A DNA stretch of 64,000 nucleotides from Flavobacterium ginsengisoli (GCF_029625315.1 NZ_CP121110.1:1789501-1853500); one strand, 5' to 3'. Counted from the stretch's first letter, positions 1 through 9,199 are shown. Program-made: numbers and translations. Notes: generated by a model not told the origin, from the letters alone.

Positions 1-97
1 CTTGTCCAAATTTTACTTCTCCGCTGTAAAATGCATACGTAAAGACATTCATTAAAATGGCAAGAATAAAAAGATAAAGCATTAAGGATTTTTTCAT
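1..97 (-). CDS. Partial small membrane protein, N-terminus only
   Basis: The start codon is ATG at 97 on the minus strand and the reading frame stays open to the window edge, giving about 32 residues. The sequence begins MKKSLMLYLFILAILMNVFT, a hydrophobic segment typical of a signal anchor or first membrane helix. It follows the metallo-hydrolase gene on the same strand after only 14 bases, so the two are probably co-transcribed. The rest lies outside the window and I do not recognise a family. Confidence 0.6.
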   Translation of the reverse strand, partial: MKKSLMLYLFILAILMNVFTYAFYSGEVKFGQ

Positions 98-111
98 TGT
101 GTGGTATATAA

Positions 112-876
112 TTAAATTGTAATTTCTAAATTGTCGTAAGCCAAGAAAACATTATCTGGAAGTGTTTTCTGCACTTCTTCGTGAAACCCTAAAACGTGGC
201 TAATATGAGTTAAATAAGCTCTTTCAGGTTTAACAAGATTAATAAAATCAAGTGCTTCTTGTAGATTAAAATGCGTATTGTGAGGTTCGACACGCAGAGC
301 ATTGACTACTAAAACTTTCAAACCTTTTAGCTTTTCAACCTCAACTTGCTCGACTGTTTTTACATCTGTTAGATAGGCAAAATCATCTATTCTGTACCCA
401 AAAACCTGAAGATCTCCATGCATTACATTTATCGGAATTGCTGTTTTATCTCCAACAGCAAAAGGTGCATTATTTTGCACTTCTATTGTTTTTACGCTTG
501 GAGCTCCTGGATATTTGTTTACCGTTTCAAACACATAATCAAAACGGCGTCTTAAATTATCTAGAACGCGTTTATGTCCATAAATCGGAATTTCACCCTG
601 TCTAAAATTAAATGGGCGTATATCGTCTAAACCAGCAGTGTGATCTGCATGCTCATGAGTAAAGAGAATTGCATCCAGTTTCTGGCATCCGCAAGAAAGC
701 ATTTGCTGTCTAAAATCGGGGCCACAATCTACAACATACGAATGATCGTCCCATGTTATCCAAATGGATACACGAAGCCTTTTATCCTTAGCATCAGTGC
801 TTTTGCAAACAGGATGATCGATTCCTATAATTGGAATGCCTTGAGAAGTACCTGTACCTAAAAAATAAACCTTCAA
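112..876 (-). CDS. MBL-fold metallo-hydrolase (PhnP-like)
   Basis: This 254-residue cytoplasmic protein belongs to the metallo-beta-lactamase fold. The metal-binding motif HEHADH lies at residues 74-79, Asp50 precedes a CGPDFR loop, and further histidines occur towards the C-terminus (MHGD, LTHISH). The N-terminus MKVYFLGTGTSQGIP is characteristic of the PhnP-like phosphodiesterase branch. The true substrate cannot be told from sequence; a phosphodiester is likely. The start is TTG, because an in-frame TAA lies three codons upstream and no ATG is available. The gene is divergent from the one at 967 and is followed closely by a small membrane-protein gene. Confidence 0.85.
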   Translation of the reverse strand: MKVYFLGTGTSQGIPIIGIDHPVCKSTDAKDKRLRVSIWITWDDHSYVVDCGPDFRQQMLSCGCQKLDAILFTHEHADHTAGLDDIRPFNFRQGEIPIYGHKRVLDNLRRRFDYVFETVNKYPGAPSVKTIEVQNNAPFAVGDKTAIPINVMHGDLQVFGYRIDDFAYLTDVKTVEQVEVEKLKGLKVLVVNALRVEPHNTHFNLQEALDFINLVKPERAYLTHISHVLGFHEEVQKTLPDNVFLAYDNLEITI

Positions 877-936
877 TTGAACTTAATTTTTTTACAAAAA
901 TAGGATTATTTCTCTTTCATTAGAAGCCTAATTTAC

Positions 937-944
937 TAACTTTG
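937..944 (+). promoter_or_regulatory. -7 promoter box (TAACTTTG)
   Basis: The box matches the Bacteroidetes primary-sigma consensus TAnnTTTG and lies 22 bases before the ATG at 967. I see no clear -33 TTG at the usual distance. Confidence 0.5.
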
Positions 945-966
945 TAACAAATCTATTTAAAACAAA

Positions 967-2426
967 ATGGGTACAGAAATAAAACTCAAGGGTGACAAGG
1001 TCATCGAACAGATTCCTTCTATAAAAGACAAAGCGTTACGCATTAATTTAAACGAAAATATTTACGGAACATTTGCTGAGATAGGCGCTGGACAAGAGAC
1101 AGTTAGACACTTTTTCAGATCAGGAGGTTCGTCGGGAACTATTGCAAAAGCGATGTCTGCCTATGATAAAGATTTTAGTGATGCCATTTATGGAACTGAA
1201 AGTGACGGAAGATATGTTACTGAAGAACGATTAAAAAAAATGCTTACTCATGAAGGACAAATCATTGAAGAGCGTTTAAGTCGTGAAAAACACCCTACAA
1301 AACTTTTTTTAGCTACGCCAACACTGTTGCCACAATAGATTTTGCTAAACAATTTAAAGGTCACGGCTGGGTCGGAATTAGATATCAAATTGAACCCGAC
1401 GAAGCTTATAACGAAATTATCCTGCATATTCGTTTTAAAGAGACTGATGCTAGATTACAACAAGAAACACTTGGTATTTTAGGAGTTAACTTAATTTACG
1501 GTGCTTTTTACAAATACAACGATCCAAAACGATTACTTCGTTACTTATATGATCACCTAGATAAAGATCAATTAGAGATCGATACTATCAACTTTTCTGG
1601 ACCTCGTTTTGCTGATGTAGACAATCGTTTGATGAGTTTACAATTGGTTAAAAACGGAATGACAGATGCCGTAATGTTTAACCCTGAAGGTAAAAACATT
1701 CTTCCTGCGCCTATTTTATACAAAAAGAACCTTTTAGCTTTAAGAGGAAGCTTCCGTCCTGTTACAAAAGTAAATATGGACATGTATGAAAAGTCGTTAG
1801 AAATGTTTCTCAAAGAAAACAAGGTTGAAGAAAAGAATACTCTTGTAATTTTTGAAATTACGCTTTCGAATTTACGCTCTGATGGAGAAATTGACGAAAG
1901 AGACTTTATGGACAGAGCCGAATTGCTATGTTCTCTTGGTCAAACGGTTATGATTTCTAATTTCCAAGAATATTATAAAGTTGTAGAATACTTTGCAAAT
2001 TATACCAAAGCCCGTATGGGATTGGCAATGGGCGTAAATAACCTTGTTGATATTTTTGATGAGAAATACTACCGCCATTTAAGTGGTGGAATTCTTGAAG
2101 CTTTCGGAAAATTATTCTACCGTGATATGAAAGTATTCTTATATCCAATGTTAGATGAAGATGGCTCATTAATGAACTCGAATAACTTAAAAGTTCATCC
2201 TAGAATGAAAGAATTGTATAAATTCTTTAAATTCAACGGAAAAGTGGTTGATATTGAAGATTACGATCCGAATATCTTGGATGTTTTCTCTAGAGAAATC
2301 TTAAAAATGATCAATCAAGGTAAAACCGGATGGGAACCAATGCTTCCTCCAGGAATTCCTGAAATTATAAAAGAACATCATCTTTTTGGATATCATCCGC
2401 AGAAAGAATTAGAACAAAATACATAA
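967..2426 (+). CDS. Conserved protein of unknown function, one frameshift
   Basis: The gene would encode about 486 residues. The first frame (from ATG 967) closes at 1338, and the same protein continues in another frame to 2426. Restoring one T to the run at 1303-1309 (seven to eight) joins the two without a gap, so I read it as one gene with a homopolymer error. There is no signal peptide and no membrane helix; the protein looks soluble and cytoplasmic. I do not recognise a catalytic motif. The -7 box at 937 and the terminator at 2427 mark it as a single-gene transcript. Its function is unknown. Confidence 0.75.
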
Positions 2427-2459
2427 TAAAAAAAGTCCCTTTTTCAGGGACTTTTTTTT
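2427..2459 (+). terminator. Intrinsic terminator
   Basis: A GTCCCT/AGGGAC stem (2435-2440 and 2446-2451) flanked by A and T runs follows directly after the stop codon of the 967 gene. Confidence 0.85.
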
Positions 2460-2460
2460 C

Positions 2461-2670
2461 AAGTTTCAAGTTATTCTCGGAACGATATTTTTTTAACGCA
2501 AAGCACGCTAAGTTTTTTTTACTTAAGCTTGTGCTAAAAAACGCAAAGTTCGCAAAGCTTTATGTAAATTCAGCTTTGCGAACTTTGCGGGTTTATTAGG
2601 TTTGGCTCATAAAAAAAACTTAGCGTGCTTTACGTTAAAACTTAACATTAAGTAAAGCAACTTGAAACCT
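2461..2670. repeat. Nested inverted repeat, REP-like
   Basis: The outer arms, 2491-2520 and 2611-2640, are 30 bases long and pair with one mismatch. The inner arms, 2542-2559 and 2572-2589, are 18 bases and pair perfectly. A further outermost pair, 2461-2470 and 2661-2670, matches at nine of ten bases. The arms share the word CGCAAAG. The element fills the gap between two convergent genes and encodes no protein. Confidence 0.85.
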
Positions 2671-2699
2671 GAAACAAAGAAAACCTGAAACAAAAATCT

Positions 2700-3152
2700 C
2701 TATTTCAAAATCTGCGAAGCGTGTTCTTTTGTTTTTACTTTTTCGATTACTTCTTCTATAATTCCTTTTTCGTCGATTACGAAAGTTGTTCTGTGAATTC
2801 CATCATATTCTTTACCCATAAATTTCTTTGGTCCCCAAACTCCAAATGCGTTGATAACCGATTTGTCTTCGTCTGCAATTAAAGGAAATGGCAATTCGTA
2901 TTTTTCTTTGAATTTTACTTGTGCTTTTTGGCTATCAGCGCTTACTCCAAGAAGTTCGTAATTATTGGCTTGAAAACGGTGATAATTATCTCTCAAATCG
3001 CAAGCCTCAGCTGTACAGCCAGGCGTACTTGCTTTCGGATAAAAGAAAACAACCAGTTTTTTTCCAGCGTAATCTGCCCGTTTATGTGTTTTTCCGTCTT
3101 GATCTGTACCTGAAAAATTTGGCGCTTTATCTCCTGCTTTTAGTGTTGTCAT
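2700..3152 (-). CDS. bcp: Thioredoxin-dependent thiol peroxidase (Bcp/PrxQ)
   Basis: This 150-residue cytoplasmic peroxiredoxin reduces hydrogen peroxide and organic peroxides with electrons from thioredoxin. The peroxidatic cysteine is Cys46 in the ASTPGCT motif. A resolving cysteine, Cys51, sits five residues later (CTAEACDLRD), the arrangement of the atypical 2-Cys Bcp group. The length matches the family and the start is ATG at 3152. It is transcribed away from nth, and a -7 box lies at 3198-3205. Confidence is high from the motif pair alone. Confidence 0.95.
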   Translation of the reverse strand: MTTLKAGDKAPNFSGTDQDGKTHKRADYAGKKLVVFFYPKASTPGCTAEACDLRDNYHRFQANNYELLGVSADSQKAQVKFKEKYELPFPLIADEDKSVINAFGVWGPKKFMGKEYDGIHRTTFVIDEKGIIEEVIEKVKTKEHASQILK

Positions 3153-3197
3153 GTGTCTTTTATTTTAGATTGTTGATTTCAGATTTTAGATTAAAAG

Positions 3198-3205
3198 CAA
3201 AGATA
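3198..3205 (-). promoter_or_regulatory. -7 promoter box for bcp
   Basis: Read on the minus strand the box is TATCTTTG, a full match to TAnnTTTG, 46 bases upstream of the bcp start. No convincing -33 element is visible. Confidence 0.5.
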
Positions 3206-3253
3206 ACTTATAACTAATAATTCTTTATTTTTACAGGCATTAAAATCACCGAA

Positions 3254-3916
3254 ATGAATAAAGAAGCTCGCGTACAATTTGTTATTGATAAATTAAAAGA
3301 ACTCTACCCTACTATACCAGTTCCGCTTGACCACAAAGATCCTTATACACTTTTAATTGCTGTTTTATTATCAGCTCAATGTACCGACGTTCGTGTGAAC
3401 CAAATTACGCCACTTTTGTTTGCAAAAGCTGATAATCCGTATGATATGGTTAAAATGTCGATAGAAGAAATTAAGGAAATTATTCGTCCGTGTGGTTTAT
3501 CTCCTATGAAATCTAAAGGAATTCATGGTTTATCTGAAATTTTGATTGAGAAACATAATGGCGAAGTTCCACAGAGTTTTGAAGCGCTTGAAGCTTTGCC
3601 TGCTGTTGGACACAAAACGGCAAGTGTGGTAATGTCTCAGGCTTTTGGCGTTCCAGCTTTTCCTGTAGACACGCATATTCACCGATTGATGTACAGATGG
3701 AATTTGTCTAATGGAAAAAATGTCGCTCAAACTGAAAAAGATGCAAAACGATTGTTTCCTAGAGATTTATGGAATGATTTACATTTGCAGATTATTTGGT
3801 ACGGACGTGAATATTCGCCTGCAAGAGGCTGGAGTCTTGAAAAAGATATTATAACGAAAACCGTTGGAAAGAAATCTCTTATTGAAGAGCTTGAAAAGAC
3901 AGTTTCAAAAAAATAA
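3254..3916 (+). CDS. nth: Endonuclease III, without iron-sulfur cysteines
   Basis: This 220-residue base-excision repair enzyme is a DNA glycosylase/AP lyase for oxidised pyrimidines. The helix-hairpin-helix motif LPAVGHKTA carries the catalytic Lys121, and the catalytic aspartate is Asp139 in PVDTHIHR. In most Nth proteins four cysteines (C-x6-C-x2-C-x5-C) then bind a [4Fe-4S] cluster. Here the corresponding stretch, YGREYSPARGW and onward, has no cysteine at all, so the cluster is absent. The two residues essential for chemistry are retained and the length is normal, so I expect a working enzyme. The gene is divergent from bcp and converges on the TPR gene. Confidence 0.92.
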   Translation: MNKEARVQFVIDKLKELYPTIPVPLDHKDPYTLLIAVLLSAQCTDVRVNQITPLLFAKADNPYDMVKMSIEEIKEIIRPCGLSPMKSKGIHGLSEILIEKHNGEVPQSFEALEALPAVGHKTASVVMSQAFGVPAFPVDTHIHRLMYRWNLSNGKNVAQTEKDAKRLFPRDLWNDLHLQIIWYGREYSPARGWSLEKDIITKTVGKKSLIEELEKTVSKK

Positions 3917-3962
3917 AGGTGCAAAGATAAAAACCTTTACACCTTTGTTACTTTGCACCTTT
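3915..3962. terminator. Bidirectional terminator
   Basis: A perfect 12-base inverted repeat (3915-3926 and 3951-3962, AAAGGTGCAAAG) lies between the convergent nth and TPR genes. It begins inside the nth stop codon. Confidence 0.6.
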
Positions 3963-3968
3963 AGAAAA

Positions 3969-5033
3969 TTACATTCCTGCTTTTAAAGCATTGTATTCTG
4001 AATTCATATCAAGAGACCTGTAAACACCCAATAATGTTTTGGTTGCATCTGGATTTTTTGGTTCAAGAACAAGCACTTTCTTAAGATATGGAATTGCACT
4101 TCTGGCAATATCATCTTTTTGTGCATTTAGTTTATCGTATTTCTTCATCTCTGCTGGCGTAGTTCCTAATGATGATATTTCTTCTGCCAAATCCTTTTTC
4201 ATTTGCAGTTTCAAATAAGCCAAGTTAATATAAGCATCAATATAATTCGGATCTAATTCTAAAACATAGTTATAAACTGATTCTGCTCTTGCATAATCTT
4301 TCTTTTCAAGATAAGCATAAGCCAAATTATTGTTTATTTCTATTTTTTTAGAAGGCACAGATTCTGTTCTTGGCTTTTCGTAAAGACCTTGCTGTATAGC
4401 AGACTCTCTAGCTTTTGGAGAAATAAAAGCATCTTCTTCTTTTGTTTTTTTGTTGGTAGCAAAATATCGAACTCCTTTTCCAGAAAAATTAATCTTTTTC
4501 AAAAGTTCGTAATAGGTCACAGCAGCGTTGTAATCTTTTCCGTTTATAGACGAAGCCGCAGCATTACACAAGTTTATAGTATCTTTTTTATCGAACAAAT
4601 ATACCTTATAACTCTTTTCTGCGCTTTCTTTGAATTTTCCGTCTTTAAAATCTGCCATTGCACCATTTACAAGGCTGGCTTTCATATCTTTTAAAGCTAT
4701 GTTAGCTTTAACTGTCCATTTAAATTTTCCTGATTCATTTTCGTATAAAAATACATCTTGATACGATTGCGATGCCAATGTGAAATTATTGGTCGCATCT
4801 ATATTTTTTACGGCCAAATCTTTTAAAACATTTCCTTTTAAGAAGTAATAATCAGATTTGTCTTCATCAGATGCATTAAGAATAAGATATTCTGTTTTAG
4901 TTAAAATTGCCAAAGCTTCCTGGCTATTTCCTTTGTCAAATAAAGATTGTGCTTCTTTAATTTTGTCTTTTTGGGCAAATGCGCCAATACTTATCATCAA
5001 TAAGCATGACAACATCTTAATGTTCTCTTTCAT
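3969..5033 (-). CDS. Exported TPR-repeat protein
   Basis: The 354-residue protein begins with a signal peptide (MKENIKMLSCLLMISIGAFAQ, residues 1-21) and is therefore periplasmic or envelope-bound. The C-terminal half holds tetratricopeptide repeats, for example NNLAYAYLEKKDYARAESVY followed by a LDPNYIDAYINLAYLKL unit and a final repeat near EPKNPDATKTLLGVY. Such repeats usually mediate protein contacts; no enzyme motif is present. It stands alone, between a convergent terminator and a long AT-rich gap, so the context gives no clue to its partner. Confidence 0.8.
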   Translation of the reverse strand: MKENIKMLSCLLMISIGAFAQKDKIKEAQSLFDKGNSQEALAILTKTEYLILNASDEDKSDYYFLKGNVLKDLAVKNIDATNNFTLASQSYQDVFLYENESGKFKWTVKANIALKDMKASLVNGAMADFKDGKFKESAEKSYKVYLFDKKDTINLCNAAASSINGKDYNAAVTYYELLKKINFSGKGVRYFATNKKTKEEDAFISPKARESAIQQGLYEKPRTESVPSKKIEINNNLAYAYLEKKDYARAESVYNYVLELDPNYIDAYINLAYLKLQMKKDLAEEISSLGTTPAEMKKYDKLNAQKDDIARSAIPYLKKVLVLEPKNPDATKTLLGVYRSLDMNSEYNALKAGM

Positions 5034-5473
5034 TTTGCGGTTAAGTTTTGGTGGTTAAATAATTTTCTAAGTTTCTTTTGAAATATAGTAAGAGGATAAT
5101 TAAACTGGTCTAAAAATTGTCTTTCTCACTATTTTATTGAATAAACATTTGCTGGTTCAAATATTTTTTCAAAATCAAATAAGCAATAAACTTAACGCAA
5201 TAAAGTTGGGTAGTTTTTCTTCATAAATAATTTGGGTTTTGGTTAAATATTTAATTTTTAAAATATTATGTTTCTAGTTTTTAATCAAACGAACTTCCTA
5301 ATACGAATAACGCTTAAGAAAAGCATATTTATCAAATAAAAAAGTAGTTTTTTAACTAAAATAGAATTAAAAACCAAATAAACACATAAATTCCGATCAA
5401 AATATTAAATTTTAACAAAACAAGAGAAAAATGCTGTAAAAAACTTATATTTTTAATTCGGAAAAAAGAAGAA
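5034..5473. other. AT-rich gap without a recognised gene
   Basis: This is the upstream region of the TPR gene. Both strands are rich in stop codons, and I see no coding frame, structured RNA or clear promoter box. Confidence 0.5.
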
Positions 5474-5517
5474 ATAAAAAAACTCACTACTTGTACATAA
5501 AATATACAAATAGTGAG
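5474..5517 (-). terminator. Intrinsic terminator of the sigma factor/peptide operon
   Basis: A 13-base stem with one mismatch (5483-5495 and 5505-5517, core CTCACTA/TAGTGAG) is followed on the minus strand by seven T residues. Confidence 0.85.
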
Positions 5518-5581
5518 CTCTTAAACCAAAACGACCATTTGGTTTCTTTTTTATAAACATCCGACAGGAGCAGTGGGCTGT

Positions 5582-5725
5582 TTAGTTAGCTATAATCTCA
5601 AAATTTTTATCTTCAATCTTAACTACTGTCAAGGCTTTAGAATAATTCAATAAAAAAGAAACGACTTCTTTTTTAGGTTTAAGATTTTTAGAAGCTAATG
5701 CTTTTTTTGAGTAAATTTTCCCCAT
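5582..5725 (-). CDS. 47-residue basic protein of unknown function
   Basis: A short frame runs from ATG 5725 to a TAA at 5582. The product begins MGKIYSKKALASKNLKPKK and ends DKNFEIIAN; its first half is strongly basic and its second half is hydrophobic to acidic. It lies 51 bases after the ECF sigma-factor gene on the same strand and before a strong terminator, so both are probably on one transcript. The tight spacing, ATG start and terminator argue for a real gene. The position suggests a link with the sigma factor, but it has no helix-turn-helix or membrane segment and I can assign no function. Confidence 0.65.
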   Translation of the reverse strand: MGKIYSKKALASKNLKPKKEVVSFLLNYSKALTVVKIEDKNFEIIAN

Positions 5726-5776
5726 ACTATCAAAAATGTTTTATAGTAGTATAACGGACTAATTATCAAAATAGTA

Positions 5777-6361
5777 TTAGTTGGTTAAAATAATTTGATG
5801 TTTTTCTATAATTTTTCTCAAATTCATTAACGCATAGCGCATTCTTCCTAATGCTGTGTTGATGCTTACGCCAGTAACTTCAGAGATTTCTTTGAAACTC
5901 ATGTCTTGATACATACGCATAACCAATACTTCTTTTTGATCATCTGGAAGCTCTCCTATTAATTTTTTTAAATCAAGTTCGACTTGATCTACGATCATTT
6001 TGCCTTCAATTGTCAATGCGTCGTCAGACATGATAGAGAAAATAGAAAACTCTTCTGTTTCTCTGTACATTGGCATTTTCTTTGTTTTTCTAAAATGATC
6101 TACAATTAGATTATGAGAAATACGCATTACCCAAGGCAGAAATTTACCTTCTTCGTTATAAGAATTACTTTTTAAAGTTTTAATTACTTTAATAAATGTG
6201 TCTTGAAAAATATCATTTGAAATATCTCTATCAGCAATCTTAGAATATATGAATCCATATATTTTAGACTCATGCCTCTTTATTAATGTTGCAAGTGCAG
6301 CTTCACTACCGTCAACATAATTTTTTACTAATAGAGCGTCTGGAGTATGCAGATCAGCCAT
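5777..6361 (-). CDS. ECF-type RNA polymerase sigma factor
   Basis: The 194-residue protein has sigma-70 region 2 at about residues 25-92 (NDIFQDTFIKVIKTL, then FLPWVMRISHNLIVDHFRK) and region 4 at about 130-183 (LPDDQKEVLVMRMYQDMSFK, then EISEVTGVSINTALGRMRYA). It would direct RNA polymerase to alternative promoters. No anti-sigma factor gene is adjacent; the only downstream partner is the 47-residue peptide gene at 5582. The start is ATG at 6361. The stimulus it answers to cannot be told from the sequence. Confidence 0.93.
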   Translation of the reverse strand: MADLHTPDALLVKNYVDGSEAALATLIKRHESKIYGFIYSKIADRDISNDIFQDTFIKVIKTLKSNSYNEEGKFLPWVMRISHNLIVDHFRKTKKMPMYRETEEFSIFSIMSDDALTIEGKMIVDQVELDLKKLIGELPDDQKEVLVMRMYQDMSFKEISEVTGVSINTALGRMRYALMNLRKIIEKHQIILTN

Positions 6362-6603
6362 AATAACTACTTTTTTTAGTTTTAAAATTTAAAATTTGGA
6401 GTATTTTCTAAAAAGTAGTTTTTTTATATAGGCGTTTCTTTTTTATTGGGTTATGTTAATATTTTGACCAAATTTAACAAATATTTATTTTAAAAAGCAA
6501 ACAAAAGCAATAATAATTAATAATAAATCGTTAAGTTTTTTACTGCAAAGTTTGATTTTAATAAAAATAGCTAAAAAAAATGAATTCTGATGATTTTTTT
6601 TAC
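6362..6603. other. AT-rich gap upstream of the sigma-factor gene
   Basis: The gap must hold the sigma-factor promoter, but I cannot point to a clear TAnnTTTG box. No coding frame is visible on either strand. Confidence 0.4.
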
Positions 6604-6662
6604 TTAAATAAAAAACAGATGTAAATAACTTACAATTAACATTTTAAATCATTTTCATCTGT
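6604..6662 (-). terminator. Probable terminator of the polysaccharide locus
   Basis: ACAGATG (6615-6621) and CATCTGT (6656-6662) form an inverted repeat followed on the minus strand by a T-rich run, 30 bases after the GH16 stop codon. The loop is long, so this is moderately supported. Confidence 0.5.
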
Positions 6663-6691
6663 CTTATTTTTTAGTTTATACTGTCAATATA

Positions 6692-7450
6692 TTACTGATA
6701 AACGCGTACATAATCAACGTAATATTTTTGCGGTAAAACAGAATCGTCTACCTCTGGTCCTCCAAAATTACCTCCAATTGCCAAATTTACAATGATATAA
6801 AATGGTTTGTCAAATGGCCATGTATCTTCGTTTTTAACTTCGGGATTAAAAGTATAAACTAGTTTTGTATCAACAAAAAAATCAATTTTGTCTTTGTTCC
6901 ATTCGATAGCGTAAACATGATAACCTTCTTCAATATTTGGAAATTCAGTTCGTTTTGTATTGATCGTATTTCCATGACTGTCCTGCGTATGAAGCGTTGT
7001 GTATACCATATGAGGATCTCTTCCGATATATTCTAGAATATCAATTTCACCCGTTTTTGGCCATTTTACCTCATCAATATTGGCGCCAAGCATCCAAAAC
7101 GCAGGCCATAAACCATGTCCGATAGGGAGTTTTGCCCTAGCTTCGATTCGGCCGTATTTAAACTCTTTTTTTCCTTTTGTTGTAATTTTAGTCGAAGTAT
7201 ATTTATCTCCTTCTTTTCTGGCTTCAATAATTAGATTTCCGTCTTTAAATTCGTGGTTTGTTTTTGTATAAATCTGTCTTTCATTATTTCCATAACCACA
7301 TAAATTTGGACAACCGTCTCCCAATTCAAAATTCCATACCGATTCGTTTAAGCTTTTTTTATTAAAATTTTCTTCCCAAACAAGTTTTCTTTTCGCCTCT
7401 TGGGCAAAGCCAAAACTAGTTATGAGTAATACTAAAATTATTTTCTTCAT
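6692..7450 (-). CDS. Secreted GH16 beta-glucanase (laminarinase-like)
   Basis: This 252-residue protein has a signal peptide (MKKIILVLLITSFGFAQ) followed directly by a glycoside hydrolase family 16 domain. The active-site motif GEIDILE supplies the nucleophile Glu135, Asp137 and acid/base Glu140. WPAFWML and the C-terminal YYVDYVRVYQ are also typical of the family. GH16 enzymes of this type hydrolyse beta-1,3 or mixed beta-1,3/1,4-glucans. The gene is the last of the polysaccharide locus and is separated from the preceding one by an intrinsic terminator at 7463-7496, so it may be expressed less than the upstream genes or from its own promoter. Confidence 0.93.
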   Translation of the reverse strand: MKKIILVLLITSFGFAQEAKRKLVWEENFNKKSLNESVWNFELGDGCPNLCGYGNNERQIYTKTNHEFKDGNLIIEARKEGDKYTSTKITTKGKKEFKYGRIEARAKLPIGHGLWPAFWMLGANIDEVKWPKTGEIDILEYIGRDPHMVYTTLHTQDSHGNTINTKRTEFPNIEEGYHVYAIEWNKDKIDFFVDTKLVYTFNPEVKNEDTWPFDKPFYIIVNLAIGGNFGGPEVDDSVLPQKYYVDYVRVYQ

Positions 7451-7462
7451 CGTATTCTTGTA

Positions 7463-7496
7463 TTAAAAAAAGAAGGCCAGTAACCAACTGGCCTTC
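7463..7496 (-). terminator. Internal terminator before the last GH16 gene
   Basis: A nine-base GC-rich stem (GAAGGCCAG, 7472-7480, with CTGGCCTTC, 7488-7496) is followed on the minus strand by seven T residues. It lies in the 66-base gap between two genes of the same locus. Confidence 0.8.
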
Positions 7497-7516
7497 AAAA
7501 TTACTAATTAATCAAC

Positions 7517-9188
7517 CTATTGATAAACTCTAACATAATCAATCTCCATTGTAGATTGAGTGAAAGCAGGATCAATATTGCCTCCCATATTACCTCCCAT
7601 AGCAAAATTTAAAATCAAGAAAAATTCGCTGTTAAAAGGTAAAGAACTTGTATTTGCTAATGTATGGATCAACACATCGTCTGCGTAAAGCTGAATAGTT
7701 TCTGCACTCCAAACTGCTTTGTAAACATGAAACTCTGTTGAAACATTTGGAATAGTTTTAGAAGCCGTATTGGCATTTCCGCCTGAACGACCAGGATAAT
7801 GAAAAGTTCCATGAACTAAATTCTGGCTGTTTCCAACGTGCTCCATAATATCAATTTCACCACATTCTGGCCATTCTTTAGTTGCATAATTTTGTCCAAG
7901 CATCCAGATTGCAGGCCAAGTTCCTCCACCTGATGGCAATTTAGCTCGAACCTCAACTTTACCATATTTAAAAGCATATTTCCCATCCGATTTTAATCTT
8001 GCAGATGAATATTCTGCACCGCCAGAATTTTCTTTTTTAGCCGTGATTTTCAAAAACCCACCTTCAACTACAATATTTGAAGCTGAGTTGGTATAGTTTT
8101 GTTTTTCATTATTTCCCCAGCCATTATTTCCACGTCCTAAATCGTAGGTCCATTTTGTTGGATCTGGTGCTCCATCTTTATCAAAATTATCTTCGAAAAC
8201 CAGTTTTGTATAATCAATAGATGGTTCTGGATTTGGATTTGGTGGTGTAGTTGTAAAAGTATGATACCAAGCTAATGAAGGGTTTCCTCCCATTACAGCT
8301 CTAACTACCATTCTATTGGCTGTAAGCGATAAAATTTCATAAGAGCTTTGACCAATATAATAGCCCATAAATCCGTTATCAGAGAAGTTCATTGTTGTTC
8401 CTCTTGTTTGTTCTGCATGGTCTGGATTATTCATTACAACAGATTCTGAAGGGCTTAATGAAACTATTTTTGCAAGCACCAGTATTATAGCTTAAACACA
8501 TATCTTCTGATAGACCTGATGCTCCAGCAACGCTTCCAAAATCTTTATTGAAGAATGTTGCACCACCGTTATCCAATTGGAATTTAAGCACTTCACCATC
8601 AAGAGAGAATGTTAATACATTATCATACAAACAGCTGCTGTTTGGAGAACCTGCTTTTTCAAATGGTCCTGCTTTATAATAATTAGGGAAGAAGTTATTC
8701 GCTGCATCACCATCGTTCTGTCCTACACCAAGATGTGCTGGTTCTGCTGCTGCCCAATACCATTTTTTAGAAGAACCGCCTGTAAGCAATTGAACTGCTT
8801 CATCGTCGCTGAAATCACTTTGCACCTCAACATCGATTGTGGTATTTGTAGCCACTCCTCCTGCTCCTGTTGCTAGAACAGTTACTGTATAGGTATTAAC
8901 TCCAGTTTTGGTAAATCTTTTAGTGATTTTCCCACTTGGAGCATTATCTGAAGATCCATCTGGATAAACATATTTATACGAAATGGCATTATCTGCTGTT
9001 GCTACAAACTTTACTATTCCAGATCCGTCTCCATAAGGAGCATCGGCTGTTTTACCCACAATTTCGGCTGTTACCTTTAAATTAGATGGCGTAGTAATTG
9101 ATCCGAATGTATAATCGTCTTTCTGACAACCCGTCATCAAGAGAATCGTAAATAAGGATACTATCTTTATAATTAATTTTTTGCTCAT
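7517..9188 (-). CDS. Surface lipoprotein with PKD-like and GH16 domains, one frameshift
   Basis: The gene would encode about 556 residues. The signal peptide ends in a lipobox (LLMTGC), and CQKDD is a flavobacterial surface-export signal, so the protein is probably exposed on the outer membrane. A PKD-like domain lies at about residues 35-125. The C-terminal 240 residues are a GH16 domain with the active-site motif GEIDIME and the ending MEIDYVRVYQ. The frame breaks at 8472-8477, where plus-strand GCAAGC replaces a probable GCAGC; correction fuses the two frames. Within the locus it would cleave beta-glucan at the surface. It follows the glycan-binding protein gene after 11 bases. Confidence 0.88.
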
Positions 9189-9199
9189 GATTTCTTGTT

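Noticed and set aside
640..861. Long open frames opposite real genes (for example at 640-861, 9294-9656 and 41933-42367).
   Set aside because: They lie antisense to well-supported genes, lack coding character and are shadows of those genes.
5523..5545. An AAACCAAA/TTTGGTTT hairpin with T residues on the plus strand.
   Set aside because: No plus-strand gene ends upstream of it, so a terminator there has no clear purpose; it may support the minus-strand terminator.
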